64,000 bases of DNA, from positions 62,001 through 126,000 of the forward strand of contig NZ_JACIDH010000003.1 of the NCBI RefSeq assembly GCF_014196255.1, read 5' to 3'. This DNA is from Sphingomonas pseudosanguinis. GTDB taxonomy: Bacteria > Pseudomonadota > Alphaproteobacteria > Sphingomonadales > Sphingomonadaceae. Below, in pieces: positions 8,215 to 16,359 of this stretch. The first letter of the stretch is position 1. Every line of letters starts with the position of its first letter. The position numbers and the translations under genes were made by a program. The notes beneath the pieces are model-generated. The model was given only the letters and a program-made list of their open reading frames with translations, was not told the DNA's origin and ran no database searches.

Positions 8215-9342
8215 TCAGCGCACCGTCCGGTCCAGCCAGTCGGCGATCAGCGTGGCGATTTTGCCGTTATTCTTCTCCAGCATCATCAGATGGCCGTTGC
8301 CATGGATGCCCTGATCCTCCAGCCGGACGAAGCGGACGGGCACCCCCGCCTGCGTCAGGTAGCGCGCGGTGCAATGGTCGTAAGGCGCGTGATAGGACGC
8401 CTCCCCCACCACGATCATCACGGGCGTGCGGGCGAGACGGGACAGGCGGCGCGGCGTCCCCGTCTGGAGCCAGCAGGGTAACAGGTCGGGTGCTTCGGCG
8501 ACGGACTGGCGCGCGATACGCAGCTCGGCGGGATCGGCGACCGCCGGCGCATAGGTCAGCCGGTCATAGGTCGGCCCCCAGCGCCGCGCCATCTTCTCGG
8601 GCGTCTTGCTGTCGGCGGAGGCGGGATCGTAGAAGGGCGGACCGTTCGGCTCGATCGCGACCACCGCGCGCACCAGATCGGGGGCGTCGTCCGCCACCTC
8701 CCACCCGAAGGTCCCGGCGCGCGAATGGGTCAGGATCACCGCCGGCCCGATCTTCCTGAGCAGCGCGCCCAGCGCCGCGCGGACCACCGCGTCGATCCGC
8801 TCTCCCGGTCCGGTCACGGTCGGCTGTTGCGAGGTATAGAGCTGCTCGAACACCGGATCGCCCACCCGGCCGGTGCCCGGCCATTGCGTATGCTTGCGCG
8901 TCTGCCGCACCGGCGACGTCAGCGCGGGCGCGGTGAACAGCCGCTCCATCTGCGCAGGGGGAATGGTCGTCGCGGGGCCATCGATCGCGGGGTGATAGGG
9001 CGAGCGGCCGCGCATCGGCTGGTCGACGATATAGACGGCATAGCCCCGGCGAAGCAGCATGTCCGCCCACCCCTCGCGCCCGTCCGGCGTGCCGGTGAAG
9101 GCGGTGCCGTTCTGGTAATTGCCATGGACCAGCACAACCGGCGTGGCATGGGTGCGTTTGGCCGGCAGGCGATATTCGACATACATGCTGTCGACGCGCA
9201 GAGTCGCGCCATTCTGTTCGACGTCCCGCCCGCCGACATAGAAGCTGCCTTGCGCGGCCAGCCGGAGCGGGACCGACGGCGCCGGTGCGGTGGCCGCGAC
9301 CAGCAACGGGAGGAGGAGCAGGGACAGGCGTCGCATCATCAT
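8215..9342 (-). CDS. Secreted esterase-like alpha/beta-hydrolase (esterase-713 type)
   Basis: A 375-residue exported hydrolase with a signal peptide at residues 1-20. The oxyanion loop is LVHGNYQNGTAF, the nucleophile elbow is THSRAG (S207), the acid is probably E231 in IEPNGPPF, and the histidine lies in GIHGNGHLMM. The glutamate acid and the GNxH ending resemble the esterase-713 branch of periplasmic esterases. The ATG overlaps the stop of the GH3 gene (ATGATG), so the two are coupled. A role in splitting an ester or acyl-glycoside outside the cytoplasm is likely, though the substrate is unknown. Confidence 0.82.
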   Translation of the reverse strand: MMMRRLSLLLLPLLVAATAPAPSVPLRLAAQGSFYVGGRDVEQNGATLRVDSMYVEYRLPAKRTHATPVVLVHGNYQNGTAFTGTPDGREGWADMLLRRGYAVYIVDQPMRGRSPYHPAIDGPATTIPPAQMERLFTAPALTSPVRQTRKHTQWPGTGRVGDPVFEQLYTSQQPTVTGPGERIDAVVRAALGALLRKIGPAVILTHSRAGTFGWEVADDAPDLVRAVVAIEPNGPPFYDPASADSKTPEKMARRWGPTYDRLTYAPAVADPAELRIARQSVAEAPDLLPCWLQTGTPRRLSRLARTPVMIVVGEASYHAPYDHCTARYLTQAGVPVRFVRLEDQGIHGNGHLMMLEKNNGKIATLIADWLDRTVR

Positions 9343-11309
9343 GATCCTTGCGAAGGACGAAGCGGAGCACCCGCCAGCGTCAAACCATAGCCGATCGGGA
9401 ACAGTGGCGCGCGGCTGTCATGCGGCAGGTCGCCTGCCTGCGCCGCGACCGCCGCCTCGGAGGAGGGCAGCTCGAACGGCAACCGGCCTTCGGGCGGTAC
9501 CCGCCCCATCAGCGCGTCGAGCAATGCGGCATCGCTCGCCCCGAATTCGCCGATCAGCCCTTTCGCCAGCGGAACCAAGGGGGTCAGGATGGCCGGCCGG
9601 TCGAGATAGACCACCGCCGTCGTCGGCACCTTCGCCGCCACCGCCCGGAACGCCGTCAGCGCGGGGTCGTCCGCCGCCCAGGCGAGGCTGCCCTCATGCT
9701 GCTTCGCGCCGTAGAAATATTGGGTATGCTCGCCGCGCCAGGGTGCCGTCATGCGCACCAGCGCGCGCTCGGCCTCCTCGGGCCGGGCGACGGGGATCAG
9801 GCCCTGCGCGCGGGCGACCGCCGGATCGACGCCGACCAGATAGATGCGCGTGCCGGGCGCGATCCGCACGCCATCCGCCTTCAATACGACCAGCGCGCGT
9901 GATTGCGCCCGCAAGCCCTCGGCGCGAAAGCCGGGCGCGCCGACGATTCGCGCGGCTTGCGCAGGGTCGACATAAGGGTTCTCGAACAGACCGAGCCGGA
10001 ACTTGATCGCCAGCAGACGGCGCACCGATCGGTCGATCCGTGCCATCGCCACCCTGCCCCCGCGCACCGCAGCGACGATGGGGCCGGCGTCACCCGTGCC
10101 GCCGAACTGGTCGACGCCCGCCGCAATGCCGCGCACGAAGCGGTCCTCGACGCTCGCCGTCTCCAGCCCCCAGGCGGTCGAAAAGCCCTCGCGCGTCGGC
10201 GTCCGCCCCGCCGGAAAACCGTCGCGGCACAACGGACCGCAATCCTTGGTCACGCCCCAGTCCGAGAGTACGAAACCACCGAAGCGATAGCGCCCACGCA
10301 GCAGGTCGCCGAGCAGATAGCGGCTGAACGCCGCCCCGACCGCCGGATAGCGACGGCCGTCCCGCCCGGCGATCTTCAATATGGCATAGGTCGGCATCAC
10401 CCCGGTCGCCCCGGCGGCGAACGCACCGCGAAAGGCATCGGCATGGGCGCGCAGGCTCCGCACGCTCAGCAGGGCATAGCGACCATACCAGCTATGCCCG
10501 TCATAGCCCTTGTCCGACGCGCCATAGCCGACCCAGTGTTTGACGACGGTCGAGACGCCGTCAGGCATCAGCCCGTTCCCGCCATGCTGAAACCCGCGCA
10601 CATAGGCGCCGACCAGCCGCGAGACCGATGCGGAATCCTCGCCGAACGTTCCGTTGATCCGCGACCAGCGCGGCTCGGTCGCCAGATCGGCCATGGGCGA
10701 CAGCGCCTGATGGAGCCCGACCGCGCGATATTCCTGCCGGGCGATGTCGCCGAACCGCTCGACCAGCGCGGGGTCGCCGATCGCGCCGAAGCCAGTCGCC
10801 TCGGGCCATTTGGAAAAGCCCGTGCCCGCGACGCTGGCGCCGTCCAGCACCTGGAAATGGTGGCGCGGATCGGTGCTGATCGTCAGCGGAATGGCGATCC
10901 GCGCGCCCGCCGCGATCCGCTGAAGCGCGTTATTCTGTTCGGCCAGCACCCGCCCCGATGCGGCCAGCCGGCTGATCAGCGTGACCACATGCCCGTCGCG
11001 GATCAGCGCGCCCGCCGCCGCCGGGTCATAGCCCTGTCCGTTTGCGGCCAGGGGCGCGGCGTCATGCACCATGACCCCGGCCTTTTCCACCAGCGTCATG
11101 CGCGTCGCCAGATCGGCCGCCCGCGCCTCGGGCGTCTTGCGCCAGTCCTCGAAGGGGGACAGCCGCCCGTCGCGATCCAGGTCGCGAAACCGCAAGCCGC
11201 CGCGCAGCAGAACCGGCACATCGCCGTCCGCCAGCACGGGCTGATGGCGCATGGCGGCTCCGCTGGCGAGCGGCGTCGCGATCCCGACCAGCAGGACCGC
11301 GACGCCCAC
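9339..11309 (-). CDS. Glycoside hydrolase family 3 protein (beta-glucosidase-like), secreted
   Basis: A 656-residue GH3 enzyme with an N-terminal hydrophobic export segment. The nucleophile Asp350 is in FVLSDWGV and the substrate-binding KH pair is at K257-H258 (VVKHWVG). Near the N-terminus, DLDRDGRLSPFE (residues 43-54) forms an EF-hand-like calcium loop. It lacks the fibronectin III domain of longer (about 750-residue) GH3 beta-glucosidases. The start is GTG 11309, 23 nt downstream of the TonB receptor. It probably releases sugar from a glycoside imported by that receptor. Confidence 0.87.
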   Translation of the reverse strand: MGVAVLLVGIATPLASGAAMRHQPVLADGDVPVLLRGGLRFRDLDRDGRLSPFEDWRKTPEARAADLATRMTLVEKAGVMVHDAAPLAANGQGYDPAAAGALIRDGHVVTLISRLAASGRVLAEQNNALQRIAAGARIAIPLTISTDPRHHFQVLDGASVAGTGFSKWPEATGFGAIGDPALVERFGDIARQEYRAVGLHQALSPMADLATEPRWSRINGTFGEDSASVSRLVGAYVRGFQHGGNGLMPDGVSTVVKHWVGYGASDKGYDGHSWYGRYALLSVRSLRAHADAFRGAFAAGATGVMPTYAILKIAGRDGRRYPAVGAAFSRYLLGDLLRGRYRFGGFVLSDWGVTKDCGPLCRDGFPAGRTPTREGFSTAWGLETASVEDRFVRGIAAGVDQFGGTGDAGPIVAAVRGGRVAMARIDRSVRRLLAIKFRLGLFENPYVDPAQAARIVGAPGFRAEGLRAQSRALVVLKADGVRIAPGTRIYLVGVDPAVARAQGLIPVARPEEAERALVRMTAPWRGEHTQYFYGAKQHEGSLAWAADDPALTAFRAVAAKVPTTAVVYLDRPAILTPLVPLAKGLIGEFGASDAALLDALMGRVPPEGRLPFELPSSEAAVAAQAGDLPHDSRAPLFPIGYGLTLAGAPLRPSQGS

Positions 11310-11332
11310 CCCGACCGAAAGGCGTGTCCCGA

Positions 11333-13756
11333 TCAGAACCGCACTCCCAGCGTCATCCCCGCATAGCGGTCCGCATCCTTGTTGTAATTCGCGATGAGAT
11401 CGAACGGCGTACCCGTCGTCGCCAGCAGCGAATTGTGCGCGATCGAGGTCAGATAGTTGGTGTCGAACAGGTTCTTGACGAACAGCGTCAGCGAATAGCG
11501 GCTGTCCTCGGTCCGCACGCCAAAGGCCAGGTCGACCAGCGTATAGGACGGCTGGGCCAGCAGCGGGTCCTGCTCCAGGGAGAAGTTCTGCGCGCTCTGG
11601 AAGTTGATCGCGGTCTGCACGAAGCCGGTCAGCGAGGTGCCCGGGATCTGGTCTTCGTAACGCGGGGTGATGTTGATGCGATAGCGTGGCGAGGCGGGCA
11701 GCGTGCCGCCCCGGACGTCCTGCAACGGCCCCGAGGTGACGGTCGTGCCCCCGACCACCGTCCGCCGGCGATAGCAGCTGTTCACCGGAAAGCCGCCGGT
11801 CAGGATCGGCGCGGCCCCCTGGAACTGCAACGGGCAGTTCAGCCCGTCGATGTCCGCCGTCGCCTCGGCATAGGTCAGCGAAGCGTTGACGGTGAAGGCG
11901 CGGGTCGGGCGCATCACCGCCTCGATCTCGAAGCCCTTGGTCTGCGAGGAGCCGGCATTGGTGGTGACGAACTGGGTCACGCCCGTCGCCGGGTCCGACC
12001 GGTTCGCCTGAACCTGAAGATTGCTGTAGTCCGACAGGAACAGCGCGGCACTGAAGCTCAGCGAACGATCGGCGGTCTGGCCCTTGAACCCGATCTCATA
12101 GGCGTTGACATGTTCGGGCTGGATCGGGTCCTGCGTGGCGAAATTGGCGGTGATCTCGGTATCGAAGCCCGGCCCCTTATAGCCGCGCGTGTACGAGCCA
12201 TAGAGCTGCGCGTTGCGGCTGAACTCATATTGCAGGCCCGCCTTGCCGGTCAGCGCGGTGTCGCGGGTGCGGCGGCTGCCCGAGACGGGGCCGCTGCCGG
12301 GGAAGATCGTCTCACCGCTCGCGACCGGCGACACGCGCGTGCCGCGCACGCCCACCGTCTCGCGCTGGATGCGCAGGCCGCCCAGCGCCTTCAGCCCGCC
12401 GACGATCCGGTAATCGACCTGGCCGAAGGCGGCGATGCTCTCGCCGTCGAGATGCGCGTCGCTGCGCGCCGATTGATAGACCGGCGTCGTCGCACAGGGC
12501 TGGCCGATTACCCCGGCCGAGCAGGTCGCACGACGCCGGGTGAAGTCACGGTCGATGTTCAGGTCGGAATAGAAGACACCCGCGACATAGCTCAGGTCGC
12601 CGCCGCCGTTCGAGGCGATACGCAATTCCTGCGTGATGTTGCCGAGCTGGACCGAACCGCCGCCGAGCGGCCAGTGCGCATAGGCGAAGGTCGGGCTGAC
12701 GAACCGCACCGGCAATGACGGGATGCGATCGACCGACTGGTTCGCGTCGAGACGATAGTCCTGATAGGCGGTGATCGAGGTCACGGTCGCCGGCCCCAGG
12801 TCCCAGTCGGCCTGCAGCGAGGCCGTGGTCTGGCGCGAATTGCCATAGGTCAGCGTCTCGTCGTTGATCGCACGGTTGCGGCGCGAGGCGACGACGGGCG
12901 CGGTCAGCTGCGCGATGACCGGATTGACCGCGCTGATCAGCACCTGGGCGCAGCAATCCGCCTTGGTATCGCGGTGATCGACCGACAGCAGGAAGTTCAG
13001 GTTCGACGTCGCATCCCAGTCCAGCTTGCCGCGAACGCCCCAGCTTTCCGATCCGTTGACCATCCGGTCGGTGGCGTAATTGTACGTGATGCCGCCGACA
13101 TTGTTGTAAAAGCCGGTCAGCCGCGCGCGCAGCGTATCGGTCAGCGGGCCGGACACCGTGCCCTTGGCGCGATATTCGTTCTGCTCGGCGATGGTCACGT
13201 CGCCGCGCGCCTCGAAGGTCGAGGACGGACGCGCCGTGGTGATGTTGAGCACGCCGGCGGTCGCGTTGCGGCCGAACAGCGTGCCCTGCGGCCCGCGCAG
13301 CACCTCGATCCGTTCCAGATCGGCGAAATCGGCAAAGCCCTGCGCCTGGCGCGCCGCGACCACGCCGTCGACGACCACGGCGACCGCCGCCTCGACACCC
13401 TGGCTGAACAGCTGGGTGCCGATGCCACGGACGCGGAAACTGGTGTTGGACGGGTTCGTCCCCTGCTGGAAGGTCAGCGACGGCACCGCCTGCACCAGGC
13501 TCTGGGTGTCGTTGATCTGGCGGCTTTCCAGCGCGTCGCCGGTAATCGCGGTGACGGCGAGCGGCACGTCCTGGAGCCGCTCGGTGCGCTTCTGCGCGGT
13601 GACGACGATGTCACCGGTGGTGGCAAGCGAATCCTCGGCCGGGGCGGGCGCGGCCTCCTGCTGCGTGTCGGCGGGTACGCTCTGCGCCTGCGCGTGCGCC
13701 ACGCCCGGCATGGTCATCGCCAGCGCCAACACCGCCGTGGAAATACGGTAGTTCAT
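11333..13756 (-). CDS. TonB-dependent outer-membrane receptor
   Basis: An 807-residue receptor. It has a signal peptide (cleavage after AHAQA), a TonB box-like GDIVVTAQKR, a plug domain with RIEVLRGPQGTLFGRNATAG, and a 22-strand-type barrel ending in F (GMTLGVRF). This plug type is common among sphingomonad receptors for plant aromatics and glycans. I place the start at ATG 13756 because AGGAGGGG lies 7 nt upstream; a TTG two codons earlier is less likely. It shares an operon with GH3 and the esterase, which suggests an organic ligand such as a glycoside instead of iron. Confidence 0.92.
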   Translation of the reverse strand: MNYRISTAVLALAMTMPGVAHAQAQSVPADTQQEAAPAPAEDSLATTGDIVVTAQKRTERLQDVPLAVTAITGDALESRQINDTQSLVQAVPSLTFQQGTNPSNTSFRVRGIGTQLFSQGVEAAVAVVVDGVVAARQAQGFADFADLERIEVLRGPQGTLFGRNATAGVLNITTARPSSTFEARGDVTIAEQNEYRAKGTVSGPLTDTLRARLTGFYNNVGGITYNYATDRMVNGSESWGVRGKLDWDATSNLNFLLSVDHRDTKADCCAQVLISAVNPVIAQLTAPVVASRRNRAINDETLTYGNSRQTTASLQADWDLGPATVTSITAYQDYRLDANQSVDRIPSLPVRFVSPTFAYAHWPLGGGSVQLGNITQELRIASNGGGDLSYVAGVFYSDLNIDRDFTRRRATCSAGVIGQPCATTPVYQSARSDAHLDGESIAAFGQVDYRIVGGLKALGGLRIQRETVGVRGTRVSPVASGETIFPGSGPVSGSRRTRDTALTGKAGLQYEFSRNAQLYGSYTRGYKGPGFDTEITANFATQDPIQPEHVNAYEIGFKGQTADRSLSFSAALFLSDYSNLQVQANRSDPATGVTQFVTTNAGSSQTKGFEIEAVMRPTRAFTVNASLTYAEATADIDGLNCPLQFQGAAPILTGGFPVNSCYRRRTVVGGTTVTSGPLQDVRGGTLPASPRYRINITPRYEDQIPGTSLTGFVQTAINFQSAQNFSLEQDPLLAQPSYTLVDLAFGVRTEDSRYSLTLFVKNLFDTNYLTSIAHNSLLATTGTPFDLIANYNKDADRYAGMTLGVRF

Positions 13757-13893
13757 CTCCAATCCCCTCCTGAATTGATGCCACCCTGATGGATGTGCCG
13801 CCTTTGGGGCGGCGTCTTATGATTGGTATGTCTTGGTCGCATGGCAGGCGTCGGGTGGCCGTCGTTGCGGCCTGACCCGGCACCGCGATGCGG

Positions 13894-14310
13894 TTATGGT
13901 GTGATCAGATCGACTTCGAGGAACACGACCGGGACCTTGCCGCGATTGGCCAGCGCATGGTCCTGCGTGAAGCTGGCATTGGACCCGCCCGCCTTGATCA
14001 CGCGCGGCGTCGCGTCACCCGCAACATATTCGGTCAGGACGCCGCTCAGCACATAGGACACCGAAGGGCGATCGCCATGCGCATGCATCGGCAGCCCGCC
14101 ACCGGGCAGGATCGTGACCTTGCGCATCCGCAGGTTGCGCGCTTTCGCCATATCGAAACCGGCGGGCAGTTCGACCTTCGCCGTCTCGACATTGGAGACG
14201 CCGGTCTTTTCGCGGGGGAGGTCTTGGGCCGACAGGCCCGCCATGGCGGTGACCAGCACGCAGGGCATGGCGACCTTGACGGCCATGCGTCGAAACCGTG
14301 TCACGCCCAT
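13894..14310 (-). CDS. Secreted single-domain cupin protein
   Basis: A 138-residue protein with a signal peptide (VTAMAGLSAQ) and a small cupin barrel. The cupin metal motif is represented by PMHAHGDRPSVSYVLSG, with two histidines and the usual glycine after the strand; the second motif (ALANRGKVPVVFLEVD) keeps only part of the consensus. The ATG at 14310 has the same leader as the TonB receptor (AGGAGGGG, 7 nt spacing). It heads the receptor operon with a 137-nt gap before the receptor. The function is unknown; periplasmic binding or an oxygenase-type role is possible. Confidence 0.75.
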   Translation of the reverse strand: MGVTRFRRMAVKVAMPCVLVTAMAGLSAQDLPREKTGVSNVETAKVELPAGFDMAKARNLRMRKVTILPGGGLPMHAHGDRPSVSYVLSGVLTEYVAGDATPRVIKAGGSNASFTQDHALANRGKVPVVFLEVDLITP

Positions 14311-14436
14311 ATCCACACCCCTCCTGCGCGGTCGCCGACGGTTGTTCCGAACCCCTGATCGTCCGCTTTGCGGATCGATCCCTCGGTTCGCCGTTCCTTG
14401 CGATCCACGCAGCCATACAGCCGAAAAATGTCATAG

Positions 14437-14469
14437 ATCAAAAACTAAGATTTTATGGCTTGCCATGCC
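14437..14469. promoter_or_regulatory. Second copy of a 33-bp operator-like motif shared with the LysR region
   Basis: ATCAAAAAC begins at 14437, ATGG at 14455 and GCCATGCC at 14462. The same elements occur at 7234, 7252 and 7259, so offsets 0, 18 and 25 are identical. About 25 of 33 positions match. It lies 127 nt upstream of the cupin start. The LysR protein at 7288 is the obvious candidate to bind both, by inference. Confidence 0.6.
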
Positions 14470-14482
14470 CATCCGGCATGGC
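14462..14482. promoter_or_regulatory. Inverted repeat GCCATGCC-N5-GGCATGGC
   Basis: Perfect 8-bp arms at 14462-14469 and 14475-14482 with a 5-nt spacer. It overlaps the right end of the 33-bp motif. In the LysR region the same half-site GCCATGCC occurs at 7259, and GGCATGG covers the LysR start codon further downstream. Confidence 0.5.
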
Positions 14483-14580
14483 GGCTGCGAGGCATGCGAG
14501 CTCATCGCCCGGCTCCGCTTGACGACCATGGGCATCCCGCCGGCAAAAGCCGTGCTTCCGGCATGCCGAGAATTGCTCTA

Positions 14581-14608
14581 TTCAATTCCTATCCATTTGA
14601 TGGATAAT
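14581..14608 (+). promoter_or_regulatory. Promoter-like element with embedded palindrome before desaturase gene
   Basis: TTCAAT (14581-14586) and GATAAT (14603-14608) are 16 nt apart and resemble weak -35 and -10 boxes. The palindrome TATCCAT-TTG-ATGGATA (14590-14606) fills the spacer and runs into the -10, the position expected for a repressor operator. The start codon follows at 14626 with GGAGG 6 nt before it. Confidence 0.45.
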
Positions 14609-14625
14609 AAGGCTGGAGGTGCAGG

Positions 14626-15555
14626 ATGACACGTAAGCCGAATGCCGCCCTATCCGCATGGTCGCCGGGACCCGATGCTCACCCACGGCGGTCCCTCGAA
14701 TGGCCGACGCTGGCGCTTGCGCTGGTCATCTATGGCGGATGGGTGGCGCTGACGGCCTTTCATGCCGTTTTGCCGACGCCGGTCGTCGTCATCCTCGGGG
14801 CATGGCTGGTCGCATGGCATGGCTCGCTTCAGCATGAGACGATCCACGGCCATCCCACCGCATCGGCGCGGATCAACGCCGCGATCGGCGCGGTGCCGCT
14901 GGCCTTGTGGTTGCCCTATGGCGTGTATCGCGACAGCCATGTCGCGCATCATCGCAGCCCGCATATCACTCATCCCGATCATGACCCGGAATCGCGCTAT
15001 GTCGCCGGGCGGGGCTGGCCGCGCCGGATGGCCGCGCTCCAGGCGACGCTGCTCGGGCGGCTCGTCTTCGGCCCCGCCCTGGCCATCCTGTCGCTGACGG
15101 TCGACGAGGCCAGGCGGCTGCGGACCCGGCCGCGTGCGGTATGGCGCGACTGGGCACCGCATCTGATCGGGGTGGCGGCGATCATCGTCTGGCTGCACGT
15201 CACGGGGTTCGGGACGGGCCGGTATCTGCTGCTGATCGTCTATCCGGCCCTGTCGCTGACGCTGCTGCGCTCCTTCGCCGAGCACCGGGCCGACATCCCC
15301 GGCCCCAGTCGCGCCGCAACCGTGGAACGCGGTGGGCTGCTCGGCCTGCTCTATCTCAACAACCATCTCCACACCGCGCATCACGACCGGCCCGACCTCG
15401 CCTGGTACCGCCTGCCCGCGCATCAGCGGCGCCACCGCGCGCGACTGGCGGCGCAGGCGGGGGCGATGCACCGCAGCTATGGGGCGATCCTGCGCCGCTA
15501 TGCCTGGCGCCGTCACGACGTGCTGGTCCATCCGGATGCGGAGGCGGCGCGGTGA
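14626..15555 (+). CDS. Membrane fatty acid desaturase
   Basis: A 309-residue membrane di-iron desaturase/hydroxylase. The three histidine boxes are HETIHG, HVAHH and NNHLHTAHH, in the expected order between hydrophobic segments (ALALVIYGGWVALTAF and PVVVILGAWLVAWHG before box 1; IGVAAIIVWLHVTGF between boxes 2 and 3). The start has a good GGAGG ribosome site. It is translationally coupled to the next gene by GTGA. The substrate could be an acyl lipid or a carotenoid-type lipid; the sequence does not decide. Confidence 0.88.
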   Translation: MTRKPNAALSAWSPGPDAHPRRSLEWPTLALALVIYGGWVALTAFHAVLPTPVVVILGAWLVAWHGSLQHETIHGHPTASARINAAIGAVPLALWLPYGVYRDSHVAHHRSPHITHPDHDPESRYVAGRGWPRRMAALQATLLGRLVFGPALAILSLTVDEARRLRTRPRAVWRDWAPHLIGVAAIIVWLHVTGFGTGRYLLLIVYPALSLTLLRSFAEHRADIPGPSRAATVERGGLLGLLYLNNHLHTAHHDRPDLAWYRLPAHQRRHRARLAAQAGAMHRSYGAILRRYAWRRHDVLVHPDAEAAR

Positions 15556-16352
15556 TCGCCTCACTCGGCATGTACGACCATCCGGCGCAGCGCTGGGCCA
15601 ATGACGTGCTCTGGTCGGCACTGGCCACGCGGCTGTGCCACCAGGGCATCGACGCGCCGCCGACACTCGAACACGGCCAGCCGGTGGAGACGATATGGCG
15701 CGCGCCCGATCTGCTGCTGGCGCAATGTTGCGGCTATCCGCTGGTGGCCGATGACAGCCTCGACCTGCGGGTCGTGGCGGTGCCGCATTATGACGTGCCG
15801 GACTGTACGCCGGGCCGGCACGTCAGCCGGATCGTCGCCCGTGCCGACGACCGCGCACGCGCCCTGACCGAATTTCGCGGACGGATCGCCGCGATCAATG
15901 CGCCCCTGTCGAACACCGGCGCCAATCTATTCCGCGACGCCCTCGCCGATGTCGCCGACGCCGCGCCGTTTTTCAGCGCGGTGATCACCACCGGCTCGCA
16001 CCGGCAAAGCGCGCTGGCGGTCCAGGCCGGAACCGCCGACATCGCCGCCATCGATGCGGTGACGCATGCCGCACTCGAACGCTATGAGCCGGCGGCGCTG
16101 GCGGGATTGCGGACGATCGCGCTGACCCGTGCCTCGCCGACCCTGCCCTTCGTCACCGCCCGCAAAACGCCGATGGCGGTGGTCGCGGCGCTACGTTCGG
16201 CGCTGGTCGAACTGGTCCGCGATCCGGCACTGGCCCCGTCGCGAGCGGCGGTGTTTCTGTCGGACATCGTGCCCGCCGGCGGGCATCGCTACACCGCGCT
16301 GGTCGGACTGGCCCGCAAGGCCGCAGCGCGCGGCTATCCCGCGCTGCGGTAG
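15552..16352 (+). CDS. PhnD-like (phosphate/phosphonate-type) substrate-binding domain protein without signal peptide
   Basis: A 266-residue protein of the PhnD/transferrin-like binding fold. Typical segments are LLLAQCCGYPLV, the GRIAAINAPLSNTGANLFRD stretch that corresponds to the ligand loop, and GSHRQSALAVQAGTADIAAID. Unlike transport-linked relatives it has no signal peptide and starts directly with MIASLGMYDHP. The GTG start overlaps the desaturase stop (GTGA). No ABC permease or ATPase lies nearby. A cytoplasmic sensor or ligand-binding role is possible. Confidence 0.78.
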   Translation: MIASLGMYDHPAQRWANDVLWSALATRLCHQGIDAPPTLEHGQPVETIWRAPDLLLAQCCGYPLVADDSLDLRVVAVPHYDVPDCTPGRHVSRIVARADDRARALTEFRGRIAAINAPLSNTGANLFRDALADVADAAPFFSAVITTGSHRQSALAVQAGTADIAAIDAVTHAALERYEPAALAGLRTIALTRASPTLPFVTARKTPMAVVAALRSALVELVRDPALAPSRAAVFLSDIVPAGGHRYTALVGLARKAAARGYPALR

Positions 16353-16359
16353 CCGGCCC

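Larger units (their letters stand above)
14311..14625. other. Divergent control region between cupin and desaturase genes
   Basis: This 315-bp gap has no coding sequence I can support. It is clearly richer in AT than its surroundings. From left to right it holds the second copy of the 33-bp motif (14437-14469), an inverted repeat (14462-14482), and a promoter-like segment with its own palindrome just before the desaturase gene (14581-14608). Confidence 0.6.
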
